Shown here: piece by piece, positions 1 to 5,443 of the stretch | Position numbering within the stretch: the stretch's first letter is position 1 | Layout of the letters: each line of letters starts with the position of its first letter | Assembly (NCBI GenBank): GCA_947171615.1 | Contig: CAMVYG010000061.1 | Location: 1 to 10,755, forward strand | DNA length: 10,755 nucleotides | From: an uncultured Clostridia bacterium | GTDB lineage: Bacteria; Bacillota; Clostridia; Oscillospirales; Acutalibacteraceae | Direction of reading: 5' to 3' | The notes under the pieces: model-generated | Databases searched by the model: none | Seen by the model: only the letters and a program-made list of their open reading frames with translations | What the model was told of the DNA's origin: nothing | Position numbers and translations under genes: made by a program

Positions 1-247
1 ACTCTGTCAAATGCACCTGCTTTTCCGGCACGTCCAGGGTCAGCCGGACAGAGCCCGATACCTTTCCACCGGTATTCTGCTTTTTTCCTTTTACCACCGC
101 GAAAATAGGGCACTCACACCGCAGGCCCAGCAGGTCGATCATCGCCTGATATTCCCCTTTCAGGGAAAGATTGGGCTTTGCCCGGTAGATCTCCCCGGAT
201 CTTAATATTTTAAGCACCAGGTTAGATTGATATGTCTGTACGATCAT
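1..247 (-). CDS. N-terminal fragment of a DUF3841-like protein, runs off the left edge
   Basis: An open minus-strand frame starts at ATG 245-247 and stays open to the window edge, giving 82 residues. An AGGGGG Shine-Dalgarno lies about 9 nt upstream, which supports this start. The protein begins MIVQTYQSNLVLKILRSGE. Further on it has PIFAVVKGKK (about residues 47-56) and a LTLDVPEKQVHLTE stretch at the visible end. The order 'W/YQ-x-n-L-x-G, then P-I-W/F-A, then VPxxxVxLs' is what I remember of DUF3841, a family of unknown function. This is recognition by eye only. Its start is about 100 bp downstream of the ADP-ribosylglycohydrolase stop on the same strand, so the two could be co-transcribed. 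It could equally be an unrelated small cytoplasmic protein. No signal peptide or membrane segment is visible. Confidence 0.6.
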   Translation of the reverse strand, partial: MIVQTYQSNLVLKILRSGEIYRAKPNLSLKGEYQAMIDLLGLRCECPIFAVVKGKKQNTGGKVSGSVRLTLDVPEKQVHLTE

Positions 248-346
248 AAGAACCAGCCCCCTTGCCAGATTTCAAAATGTTAGTGAAAACAGTAAACTAT
301 AAAAAGAATCAAAATAATTTGTCGCCTTACAGCAGCCCAAAGGCCT

Positions 347-1162
347 CTATGCTTCTTTGACTGCCCAGTCGTACAAAAAGGTATCGAACATTCCCTGTTC
401 GTTGGGCTTGATAAGAAAACGCCGCAAAAGAACATCCTCCTGGAGACCTGTCCCGCCGTAAAAGGCGTCTGCGATCCCTCCTGCAATGCAGCCTACGGTA
501 TCCGTATCACAGGTCACGCTGAGCACATTGCGAATACAGCTTTCCCAGTTATCCGATTCTAAAAAGCAGCGGATCGCCAGCGGCATAGTCCCCATAGCGG
601 TCACGTCAAATTTTCCAAAGGGCCGGTACAGCACCAGGGGTTTATGCACGGCATATCCATAGGTTTTATGGAGATAAGAAGCGATCTCTTTTTTTGAGGA
701 CCCGGTACGCGCCAGGAACACCGCGGCAGCAGTGGCCTTTGCGGCCTTTACCCCTTCCGGATGGCTATGGGTGCACATGGAGCTTTCCTCTGCTTCCCGC
801 TCCACCTCTTCCAGGGTGTTAAAATACTGCCCGATAAAGCTGACCCGCATAGCGGAGCCGTTCCCATAGCTGCCATAGCCCCGTTCTGAATGGGCGGCCA
901 GCCAGTTCAGAAACATATTGCCGTATCCCACTTTATTGTATTTCCTGCCAAACAGCCCATAGGCCTTGGCATAGGGAACCTTTTGCAAAATTGCATATTT
1001 TGTCGCCAAGGTAAGCACCGTATCATCGGTATAGGTGCTCATGCCGCCAAACAGCTCCTCCGTGCGCCAATTAAAGCCCTGGGGCTTGCTGAATTCAAAG
1101 CGGGAACCCACAATATCCCCTAAAATCGCGCCGTACAGAACCACCACCACCCCGGAATTCAT
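347..1162 (-). CDS. ADP-ribosylglycohydrolase (DraG/ARH-type) family protein
   Basis: This is a 271-residue cytoplasmic protein of the ADP-ribosyl-glycohydrolase fold. The family uses a binuclear Mg centre to remove ADP-ribose from protein side chains or small molecules. Visible motifs in order are GAILGDIVGSRFEF (11-24), TDDT (45-48, metal ligands), GNGSAMR (100-106), HSHPEGVKAAKATAAA (132-147) and DTDTVGCIAGGIADAFYGG (219-237), with the second metal-binding Asp pair at D219/D221. All core motifs are intact, so it should be active. At 271 aa it is at the short end for the family. The ATG at 1162 lacks a strong SD. Homologs often begin right at the GAILGD motif, so an internal GTG near codons 5-8 is possible. 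It is followed by the DUF3841-like ORF and preceded by a 267-bp gap with its own possible promoter. The substrate is unknown. Confidence 0.93.
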   Translation of the reverse strand: MNSGVVVVLYGAILGDIVGSRFEFSKPQGFNWRTEELFGGMSTYTDDTVLTLATKYAILQKVPYAKAYGLFGRKYNKVGYGNMFLNWLAAHSERGYGSYGNGSAMRVSFIGQYFNTLEEVEREAEESSMCTHSHPEGVKAAKATAAAVFLARTGSSKKEIASYLHKTYGYAVHKPLVLYRPFGKFDVTAMGTMPLAIRCFLESDNWESCIRNVLSVTCDTDTVGCIAGGIADAFYGGTGLQEDVLLRRFLIKPNEQGMFDTFLYDWAVKEA

Positions 1163-1429
1163 ACTTAGAACCTGTATTAATCGCTTTCGTGCATTGAGAG
1201 AGAACCATCACCATTTATGGAAGAGGGAAGGCAAAAAGTCTTCCCAAACCTCCAGCATCTCTTTTATAGTTAGTGTAGCATGTTTCTTCAGAAATTGCCA
1301 CACAATATTATCGAAAAAGCGAAGATTCCTTTCCCGCACAGAAACGGCGGAAAGCTTAAAGCGCCTTCCCGCCGGAGCAAATACTATATTTCTCTGTGTA
1401 CAGCATTTATGGCGCAAAACGGCTAAGCC
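1163..1429. other. Intergenic region, no convincing gene
   Basis: This 267-bp gap separates the DUF4097 gene from the ADP-ribosylglycohydrolase gene on the minus strand. It contains an imperfect inverted repeat at 1346-1373 (GGCGGAAAGC against GCGCCTTCCCGCC) without a T-run. A 6-bp dyad GGGAAG/CTTCCC lies around 1227-1247. A weak minus-strand promoter candidate is at 1272-1300. A 69-codon minus frame starting at TTG 1417 has no ribosome-binding site and no recognisable family, so I do not call it a gene. Confidence 0.5.
1272..1300 (-). promoter_or_regulatory. Weak candidate promoter for the ADP-ribosylglycohydrolase gene
   Basis: Read on the minus strand, TGGCAA (1295-1300) is followed after 17 nt by TACACT (1272-1277). 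The -10 is preceded by TGC, giving an extended -10 (TGnTAnAnT-like). The -35 matches the consensus at only three of six bases. The position, about 110 bp upstream of the start codon, is reasonable for a gene separated from the upstream cassette by 267 bp. Confidence 0.3.
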
Positions 1430-2431
1430 TTACTTTTGCAGAACCTGCATATCGCCGGAGGTCGTGGAAAACTGAAAGCTGGCGCTTCCGGAAGAATACT
1501 TGGCTCTTCCTGATTTCCCGGAGCTCATGGTCACAGGGAAATCGGAAGTAAAGTTTCCGGAAACGCTGCTGTAATCCACCTCAAAGCCGGAATTTTCCGG
1601 GATCACCAAGGTAAGACAGCCGGAAACAGAATCCAGATCCGCCTCTTCTGGACAGGACAGAAGCTCTGCACGCACAGCGGCGGAAACGGTGCTGGCATCA
1701 AACTCACGTGCACTGCCGTTATAGGAAACCGCCCCCGATACCGTATCCAGGTTTGCTTTTTCCGCCTGTACGCTGGAAAGACTGATTTCTCCGGAAGTGG
1801 TGCTGACATTCACTTCTCCGGACAACGCTGTGTTCTCCACAGAAACTTTCCCGGAGGTAGTATTTGCGTCCAAATCCTCTGAAAGCTTCAAATTTTTCAG
1901 CTCCACATCGCCGGAGGTGGAGGAAACGTTCATTTCCTTTGCCGTAAAACCGGAAACCGTGATCTGCCCGGAGGTATTGGAACAGGATAGCTCCTCCAAC
2001 GCTTCCGCTACCGCCTGGGGCACCTCTACAGTCAGATCCTTTCTCCGGTTTTCAAAAATATTGAAAAAGAGCAGGTCCTTTCCCCATTTGATCCGCAGGG
2101 TGCCGTCTGAACCGGAAAGCTTCAGCTGATGATCCTCTTTCAGCTCTCCGTGGGCAGACTGCTCCGTAATGCGGATCATATTGTCCGATCCCACTTTTAC
2201 GTCTATCTTGCCATTGACCCAATCTATTTTGAGGCCGGTCACCTCTGTTTCCGCAGGGTCCCATGTGTACTCCCGGGACTGACCCTCTGATTTATCCCAG
2301 CCCTCCTGGGCCTCATGAAACAATGTTCCAAGGCCAAAGCCGTTTTCAGAAAGCCCGACTGCCAGCACACAAATCAGAAACAGCGCCGCTACAGAGCAGG
2401 TAATCAGCGTAAAGATTGCTTTCTTTTTCAT
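1430..2431 (-). CDS. DUF4097-family membrane-anchored beta-repeat protein
   Basis: The protein is 333 aa starting at ATG 2431, with an AAAGGA Shine-Dalgarno about 9 nt upstream. The longer open frame to 2476 lacks a comparable site and would hide the membrane segment. Residues 2-4 are KKK, and residues 5-27 form one hydrophobic segment (signal anchor), so the rest probably lies outside the membrane. From residue 150 the chain is a series of [ST]-x-S-G turns: NTSG 152, STSG 171, TTSG 191, TTSG 211, TVSG 230, TVSA 248, SVSG 268, SVSG 289 and TTSG 323. They are spaced 18-21 residues apart, as expected of the DUF4097 right-handed beta-helix-like repeat. It follows the permease-prefix gene by 59 bp and a padR gene lies further upstream. 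This is the common Firmicutes PadR / DUF1700 / DUF4097 cassette, tentatively linked to envelope sensing. The biochemical role is unknown. Confidence 0.93.
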   Translation of the reverse strand: MKKKAIFTLITCSVAALFLICVLAVGLSENGFGLGTLFHEAQEGWDKSEGQSREYTWDPAETEVTGLKIDWVNGKIDVKVGSDNMIRITEQSAHGELKEDHQLKLSGSDGTLRIKWGKDLLFFNIFENRRKDLTVEVPQAVAEALEELSCSNTSGQITVSGFTAKEMNVSSTSGDVELKNLKLSEDLDANTTSGKVSVENTALSGEVNVSTTSGEISLSSVQAEKANLDTVSGAVSYNGSAREFDASTVSAAVRAELLSCPEEADLDSVSGCLTLVIPENSGFEVDYSSVSGNFTSDFPVTMSSGKSGRAKYSSGSASFQFSTTSGDMQVLQK

Positions 2432-2490
2432 AGCTATGTTTTCCTTTCTAGGCAAAAGGTCTGAAGTGCCGTTCAAAGCAGACTCTGATT

Positions 2491-3171
2491 TTATTTTCCA
2501 CTGGAATCATTCAGCGTCAGCACAGCCTTGATAATTCCATCTACCGCCGGGGCAATGAGAAACAGGATCCAGGTAATATGCCATCTTCCCGTGCCGAAGC
2601 TCAGAAGGAAGTAAAGCGCCAGCACCAGAGGCCAATAGGCGGAACGGATCGCCTTCAAAAGCTGCTTGCGGGAGTTGGTTTGGGTCTGCCACTGCTTGAA
2701 ATCGGACACCACTGTACCGGCAGGAGGCTGTTTTTTTGGCTTTGCCGCGTGGTTATAGATCAAAAGCCCGGTGGCAAGGGATATCATCACAAGCATCAGC
2801 ACTATGCTCAGAGTCTCCATTCCCGGAACAGGAAGACTCCCCAAAACGATCACCGGCACCACGCTGAGAATGTAGAGCATCACCGCAATGGAGGTAATAG
2901 CAGCGGAACGTTTTTCCGGGCTGCCGGTAGGAATATAGACCGGGGCCGTCTGTACGGGACCATCCTCCAATCCCTCAAACAGCTCCCGCACATCGCCAAT
3001 GCTTACTACGGTCAGGCTGTAGGCGTCCTCCGGGCTTTTCCCCTCGGCAACCAAAGCGTGGTATTTATCCAGCAGATTTTGGGTGAGTTCCACCTTCAGT
3101 TCATAGGCCTTTTGTGTTCTGGGCGCGTTTTGAAACAATTCATCTACATAGCATCTAATATTGTATTCCAT
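2491..3171 (-). CDS. Permease-prefix (DUF1700-like) membrane protein
   Basis: The protein is 226 aa. Residues 1-70 are a soluble helical domain (MEYNIRCYVDELFQ... KAYELKVELTQNLLDKYHALVAEGKSPEDAY...SIGD), the signature of the permease-prefix/DUF1700 family. About four membrane helices follow at 91-111, 119-139, 179-194 and 197-216, with a basic loop 144-176 between the pairs. Two starts are possible: GTG 3180 and ATG 3171. AAAAAGGA lies only 3 nt before the GTG but about 12 nt before the ATG, so I choose the ATG. The gene sits between padR and the DUF4097 gene. Proteins of this type are usually co-encoded with a PadR repressor, but their molecular job is not established. Notably its SD is the end of the ~100-bp dispersed repeat at 3184-3282. 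Confidence 0.9.
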   Translation of the reverse strand: MEYNIRCYVDELFQNAPRTQKAYELKVELTQNLLDKYHALVAEGKSPEDAYSLTVVSIGDVRELFEGLEDGPVQTAPVYIPTGSPEKRSAAITSIAVMLYILSVVPVIVLGSLPVPGMETLSIVLMLVMISLATGLLIYNHAAKPKKQPPAGTVVSDFKQWQTQTNSRKQLLKAIRSAYWPLVLALYFLLSFGTGRWHITWILFLIAPAVDGIIKAVLTLNDSSGK

Positions 3172-3183
3172 AATAATCACTCA

Positions 3184-3282
3184 TCCTTTTTCGGAATTTG
3201 CGCCGGTCGGCGCAGCCGATTGCCGCTTTCCTTGTTGCGGCAAAGGCACAAAAACGGTGTGTGAAAAAGCATTTTTCACACT
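3184..3282 (-). repeat. Dispersed ~100-bp repeat, copy A
   Basis: Read on the minus strand, this 99-bp segment matches 6590-6689 of the plus strand with about ten substitutions and one single-base gap, by eye alignment. It opens with a hairpin at 3259-3281 (10-bp perfect arms GTGTGAAAAA/TTTTTCACAC, loop TGC as read on the minus strand). It continues through the conserved block TTTTTGTGCCTTTGCCGCAA and ends AAATTCCGAAAAAGGA. In this copy only there are extra dyads TTGCCGC/GCGGCAA and TGCGCC/GGCGCA. The terminal AAGGA serves as the Shine-Dalgarno of the gene at 3171. It lies inside the padR operon, between the padR stop and the permease-prefix start. No transposase or target-site duplication is evident. 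Confidence 0.85.
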
Positions 3283-3337
3283 ATCTTTTTCCTTTCAGAA
3301 AAATTGCAGCCAATGCAAAAACTTTCCAGACAAATTT

Positions 3338-3676
3338 TCAGGAAGACTGATGGGGGCGAATGAGGGTTTCCAGCAGCTGCTTTGAAGTGTCCCACTCTGA
3401 CAGCATGGCATAATAGGCCTGCTCTCCCACCGGCGTGATAGAATAATATCTTCGGCGGGCGCCGGTGCTTTCATCTCCCCAATAGGAAGTGATGCAGCCC
3501 ATTTGCTCCAGCCTGCGGAACGCCGTATAGAGAGTTGCTTCCTTCAGCTCGTATTCTCCGCCGGTTCGCAGTTCGATAGCGCGGTTTATTTTATAGCCGT
3601 AGCTGTCGCCCTGCATCAGCTGGGCCAAAATGATCGTATCGGTATGGCCCCGGATCACGTCTGATGCAATAGACAT
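3338..3676 (-). CDS. PadR-family winged-helix transcriptional repressor
   Basis: The protein is 112 aa with the PadR winged-helix domain over residues 10-85. The pattern DTIILAQLMQGDSYGYKI (13-30), then ELKEATLYTAFRRLEQMGCI (43-62) and RRRYYSITPVG (75-85), marks the recognition helix and wing of this family. The C-terminal tail (90-112) is short, as in the small PadR subfamily (s-type) that dimerises through one helix. An AAAGGAGG Shine-Dalgarno about 6 nt before ATG 3676 is near perfect. It is the first gene of the minus-strand cassette with the permease-prefix and DUF4097 genes. A palindrome overlapping its promoter suggests it represses its own operon. The effector is unknown. Confidence 0.96.
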   Translation of the reverse strand: MSIASDVIRGHTDTIILAQLMQGDSYGYKINRAIELRTGGEYELKEATLYTAFRRLEQMGCITSYWGDESTGARRRYYSITPVGEQAYYAMLSEWDTSKQLLETLIRPHQSS

Positions 3677-3705
3677 TTAACTCCTCCTTTGATTTCGGTA
3701 GATAC

Positions 3706-3734
3706 AGCATACTACAATATACCTCGTCTGTCAA
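3706..3734 (-). promoter_or_regulatory. Sigma-A-like promoter of the padR cassette
   Basis: On the minus strand a perfect -35 TTGACA (3729-3734) is separated by 17 nt from -10 TATGCT (3706-3711). Transcription would start near 3698-3700, about 22 nt before the padR start codon. The -35 lies inside the palindrome at 3716-3742. Confidence 0.85.
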
Positions 3735-3742
3735 GGTATATT
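3716..3742. promoter_or_regulatory. Palindromic operator, probably the PadR site
   Basis: AATATACCT (3716-3724) and AGGTATATT (3734-3742) are perfect inverted 9-bp arms around a 9-bp spacer. The spacer-side end overlaps the -35 hexamer and most of the -35/-10 spacer of the padR promoter. PadR-family repressors typically bind AT-rich TATACC-like dyads at their own promoter, so autorepression is the simplest reading. That binding is inferred. Confidence 0.75.
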
Positions 3743-3805
3743 AGAAAATAAAATTCACCGCTTCCTTTTCTGTAGATTTCTTTCGGGCTTTTTTGGAAAA
3801 AGGAT

Positions 3806-3834
3806 TTGTCAGAGCAGAAGTAATATGATATACT
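3806..3834 (+). promoter_or_regulatory. Sigma-A-like promoter for the plus-strand block
   Basis: TTGTCA (3806-3811) and TATACT (3829-3834) are separated by exactly 17 nt, and each differs from consensus at one position. The predicted start, near 3841, lies inside the 7-bp array. The first gene is about 270 nt downstream. The minus-strand padR promoter diverges from it, with its -35 about 72 bp away, so one regulator could influence both. Confidence 0.65.
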
Positions 3835-3867
3835 GGATGTTAGATATTGGACTCTGGATGCTGGACA
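3833..3867 (+). repeat. Tandem 7-bp-period array, copy 1
   Basis: Five consecutive degenerate heptamers are CTGGATG, TTAGATA, TTGGACT, CTGGATG and CTGGACA, with consensus close to YTRGAYA. The first two bases are also the last two of the -10 hexamer TATACT. A related array with the same period and consensus lies in the opposite orientation at 8224-8277. Confidence 0.7.
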
Positions 3868-3868
3868 G

Positions 3869-3953
3869 ACAACCGCAAAGCAGTTGTCTTGGGAGAAAGC
3901 CGGTGCTTCTCCTTTCTGGAGAAGCACCGGCTTTCTCGAATCGGATTTTAGAT
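3869..3953 (+). repeat. Tandem hairpin element, unit 1
   Basis: The unit begins with a 29-nt conserved block (3869-3897) that forms a hairpin ACAACCGC-AAA-GCAGTTGT with one C-A mismatch, followed by TTGGGAGAA. It ends with a 24-nt block (3930-3953), GCTTTCTCGAATCGG then ATTTTAGAT. Both blocks recur in unit 2, with two and one base differences respectively. The 32-nt middle differs from unit 2 and completes a perfect 20-bp hairpin at 3893-3937. Confidence 0.75.
3893..3937. repeat. Perfect 20-bp inverted repeat with 5-nt loop
   Basis: Arms 3893-3912 and 3918-3937 are exactly complementary around the loop TTTCT. The core is GCCGGTGCTTCTCC. Neither side carries the T-run expected of an intrinsic terminator. 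It lies inside hairpin-element unit 1, in the probable leader of the gene at 4111. Confidence 0.9.
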
Positions 3954-3955
3954 AA

Positions 3956-4072
3956 ACAACCGCAAAGCGGTTGTCCTGGGAGAAGGTCTGAGGTGCGAAG
4001 CGCCTCTCTTTTCCTTTGGAAGAAGCACAAAGCCGCAAGGCGGCTTTTGCTTTCTCAAATCGGATTTTAGAT
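3956..4072 (+). repeat. Tandem hairpin element, unit 2
   Basis: This is a second copy of the unit 1 ends: 3956-3984 (hairpin ACAACCGC-AAA-GCGGTTGT, now perfect) and 4049-4072 (GCTTTCTCAAATCGG then ATTTTAGAT). The 64-nt middle is unrelated to that of unit 1 but again hairpin-rich: GAGGTGC-GAA-GCGCCTC (3990-4006, one G-T pair) and AAAGCCGC-AAG-GCGGCTTT (4029-4047, followed by one more T). The GAGAA/TTCTC pair that closes the unit 1 hairpin is kept. Confidence 0.75.
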
Positions 4073-4110
4073 GATTTTCAGATACCGGAACTATTTTAGA
4101 AGGTGTTTTC

Positions 4111-5412
4111 ATGATTTATTTTTCCATCGTCTTTCTTTGTATGGCTGGGTTGTTCCTGGCCCTTCTGGAAGACCGCTTCCGGATATGGACTACTCTGGGC
4201 GCTGTAGGCGGCGGATATGTGCTTTCCCTTATTTTGGCATTCCTTCTGCGCCGCCTCACAGATGATCCTTTGCTGGCCCAACAGCTGCCCTGCTTCGCCG
4301 GGGCGGCGGTATTTTTTGCCCTTTCCCTGTTTTTCTTTACCAACAATATTTTGCAGAAATTGTTTCTTGCCCTGCTTTCCGTATGCAATTTTACCTTCCT
4401 CAGCTTTTTCATTCCCCTGCTGTTGGGGTTGATGCCCTTTTCCACAGCCGGGGCCTTCGCCGGAATTTTTTCGGCTTTTACTTATCTTCTGTTTACTTTG
4501 CTTCTGGGGCTTTGCCTGTATCGTCCCATTCGCCATTACAGCGACAGAGGGGCTTCCGGCTTTCTTGTGGGAATGTGCTTTCTGGTTCTGATTCTATATT
4601 TCCTTTCTTTGGGCCTCTTTGATTTTCTCTTCCGCACCAACATTTTTGCCGCCAGGCTTCTGGCTGCGGTGCTGCTGTACGGAGCTATGATCTTTGCTTT
4701 TCGCTCCATATATCAGGCCGGACGGTTCCGGGAAACGGCCTCTTCCGCCGCCGCGCGCAGCAGCGTTTTTGCCATGGAATCGGAAGCGCTGACAGATCTC
4801 CTTACTGCAATACGGGAGGCGCAGTCCGCTCAAAAAGCGGGAGAATACGCGCTTGATACCATTGCGGTGCTTTTGGCCGACGGTGTGAGTGAAAAAATTC
4901 CGGCTTACATTTCTTCTGTCAAGCAAAATTCCCTGCATACGCCTGTGTTGGAAAAATATCACGAAAATCCTTATCTCAACGCAGTGATCGCCGTGAAAGC
5001 TGCTTTTGCCTCTCAAAACAGCATTGCCTTTGAATGCAATGCCATGATGGGGGAAGCTCCTTTGAAAACCACCGAGCTTTGCATTCTGATAAACGAACTG
5101 CTCACCAAGGCCTGCCGGGAAACAGCAAATTTTGAGGGGGAGCGAAAGGTTCGCTTTACTGCCTTTCCGGCAAGGGATGCCCTGACTCTGGAAGTTGTTT
5201 ATTCCTCCGTGCTGCCGGAAGCGGAAAAATTTACGCTTCGGGGCAAAAAATCTTCTGATGTGATGAACTGGCTGTTTGACGATTCCCCACAGGCGGAAGG
5301 CAGTTTACAGGGGCTGGAAAACACGGAAGAGATCATCAGCCGGTACAGTGGCAAGCTCACTGTTTCCAGCGCCCAAAATGAAATTATTTTGCAGGTGTGC
5401 CTGCATTTTTAA
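4111..5412 (+). CDS. Membrane protein with degenerate AgrC-type GHKL kinase region
   Basis: The protein is 433 aa starting at ATG 4111, with AGAAGG about 8 nt upstream. Six to seven membrane helices fill residues 1-200: about 2-20, 27-47, 60-78, 82-105, 112-137, 150-172 and 178-197. The cytoplasmic part follows the layout of AgrC/GHKL sensor kinases. Residues 230-272 resemble the dimerisation/H-box helix pair (LTAIREAQSAQKAGEYALDT, ...SEKIPAYISSV). ENPYLNAVIAVKAAFA (285-300) matches the usual N-x-x-L-x-x-x-x-x-x-K segment. LCILINELLTKACRE (323-337) sits where the N-box should be, and GLENTEEIISRYSGKL (401-416) where the G-box tail should be. Key residues are missing: Q238 at the expected phospho-His, K333 for the N-box Asn, and no G-x-G-x-G before residue 401. 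I infer a pseudokinase or sensor scaffold. No response regulator is adjacent. nahK follows after 31 bp. Confidence 0.7.
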   Translation: MIYFSIVFLCMAGLFLALLEDRFRIWTTLGAVGGGYVLSLILAFLLRRLTDDPLLAQQLPCFAGAAVFFALSLFFFTNNILQKLFLALLSVCNFTFLSFFIPLLLGLMPFSTAGAFAGIFSAFTYLLFTLLLGLCLYRPIRHYSDRGASGFLVGMCFLVLILYFLSLGLFDFLFRTNIFAARLLAAVLLYGAMIFAFRSIYQAGRFRETASSAAARSSVFAMESEALTDLLTAIREAQSAQKAGEYALDTIAVLLADGVSEKIPAYISSVKQNSLHTPVLEKYHENPYLNAVIAVKAAFASQNSIAFECNAMMGEAPLKTTELCILINELLTKACRETANFEGERKVRFTAFPARDALTLEVVYSSVLPEAEKFTLRGKKSSDVMNWLFDDSPQAEGSLQGLENTEEIISRYSGKLTVSSAQNEIILQVCLHF

Positions 5413-5443
5413 GCTCACTCAACGAAAGGGGTTCTTTTTTAGT

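Larger units (their letters stand above)
3743..4110. other. Structured non-coding region between divergent operons
   Basis: This 368-bp stretch holds no supportable gene. From left to right it has 60 bp of AT-rich spacer, a plus-strand promoter (3806-3834), a 7-bp-period tandem array (3833-3867), two tandem copies of a hairpin element (3869-3953 and 3956-4072), and a short lead into the SD (AGAAGG, 4098-4103) of the gene at 4111. Transcription from the promoter would give a highly structured 5' leader of roughly 270 nt. No known riboswitch or T-box pattern was recognised. Confidence 0.6.

Noticed and set aside
1208..1417. 69-codon minus-strand frame between the DUF4097 and ADP-ribosylglycohydrolase genes
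   Set aside because: It starts at TTG, has no Shine-Dalgarno, matches no family I recognise, and contains the promoter-like and dyad sequences.
2578..3264. 228-codon plus-strand frame opposite the permease-prefix gene
   Set aside because: It is an antisense shadow, with low-complexity His/Arg-rich translation and no ribosome-binding site.
3161..3385. Peptide similarity (FFTLS, CCGKGTK) between a plus-strand frame here and the minus-strand frame at 6520-6786
   Set aside because: It comes from the ~100-bp DNA repeat. The differences between copies are mostly amino-acid changing, so coding selection is not supported.
3825..4070. 81-codon plus-strand frame, with overlapping minus-strand frames, across the hairpin elements
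   Set aside because: The frame simply reads through tandem hairpins and the 7-bp array. Repeated peptides arise from repeated DNA, and there is no ribosome-binding site.
3833..4072. Possible CRISPR array or insertion sequence in the repeat-rich intergenic region
   Set aside because: There is no regular repeat-spacer alternation, no cas genes, no transposase, and no terminal inverted repeats with target duplications.
5276..5443. 56-codon N-terminal extension of NahK
   Set aside because: It overlaps the end of the upstream gene, looks like out-of-frame translation, and the family start aligns with ATG 5444.
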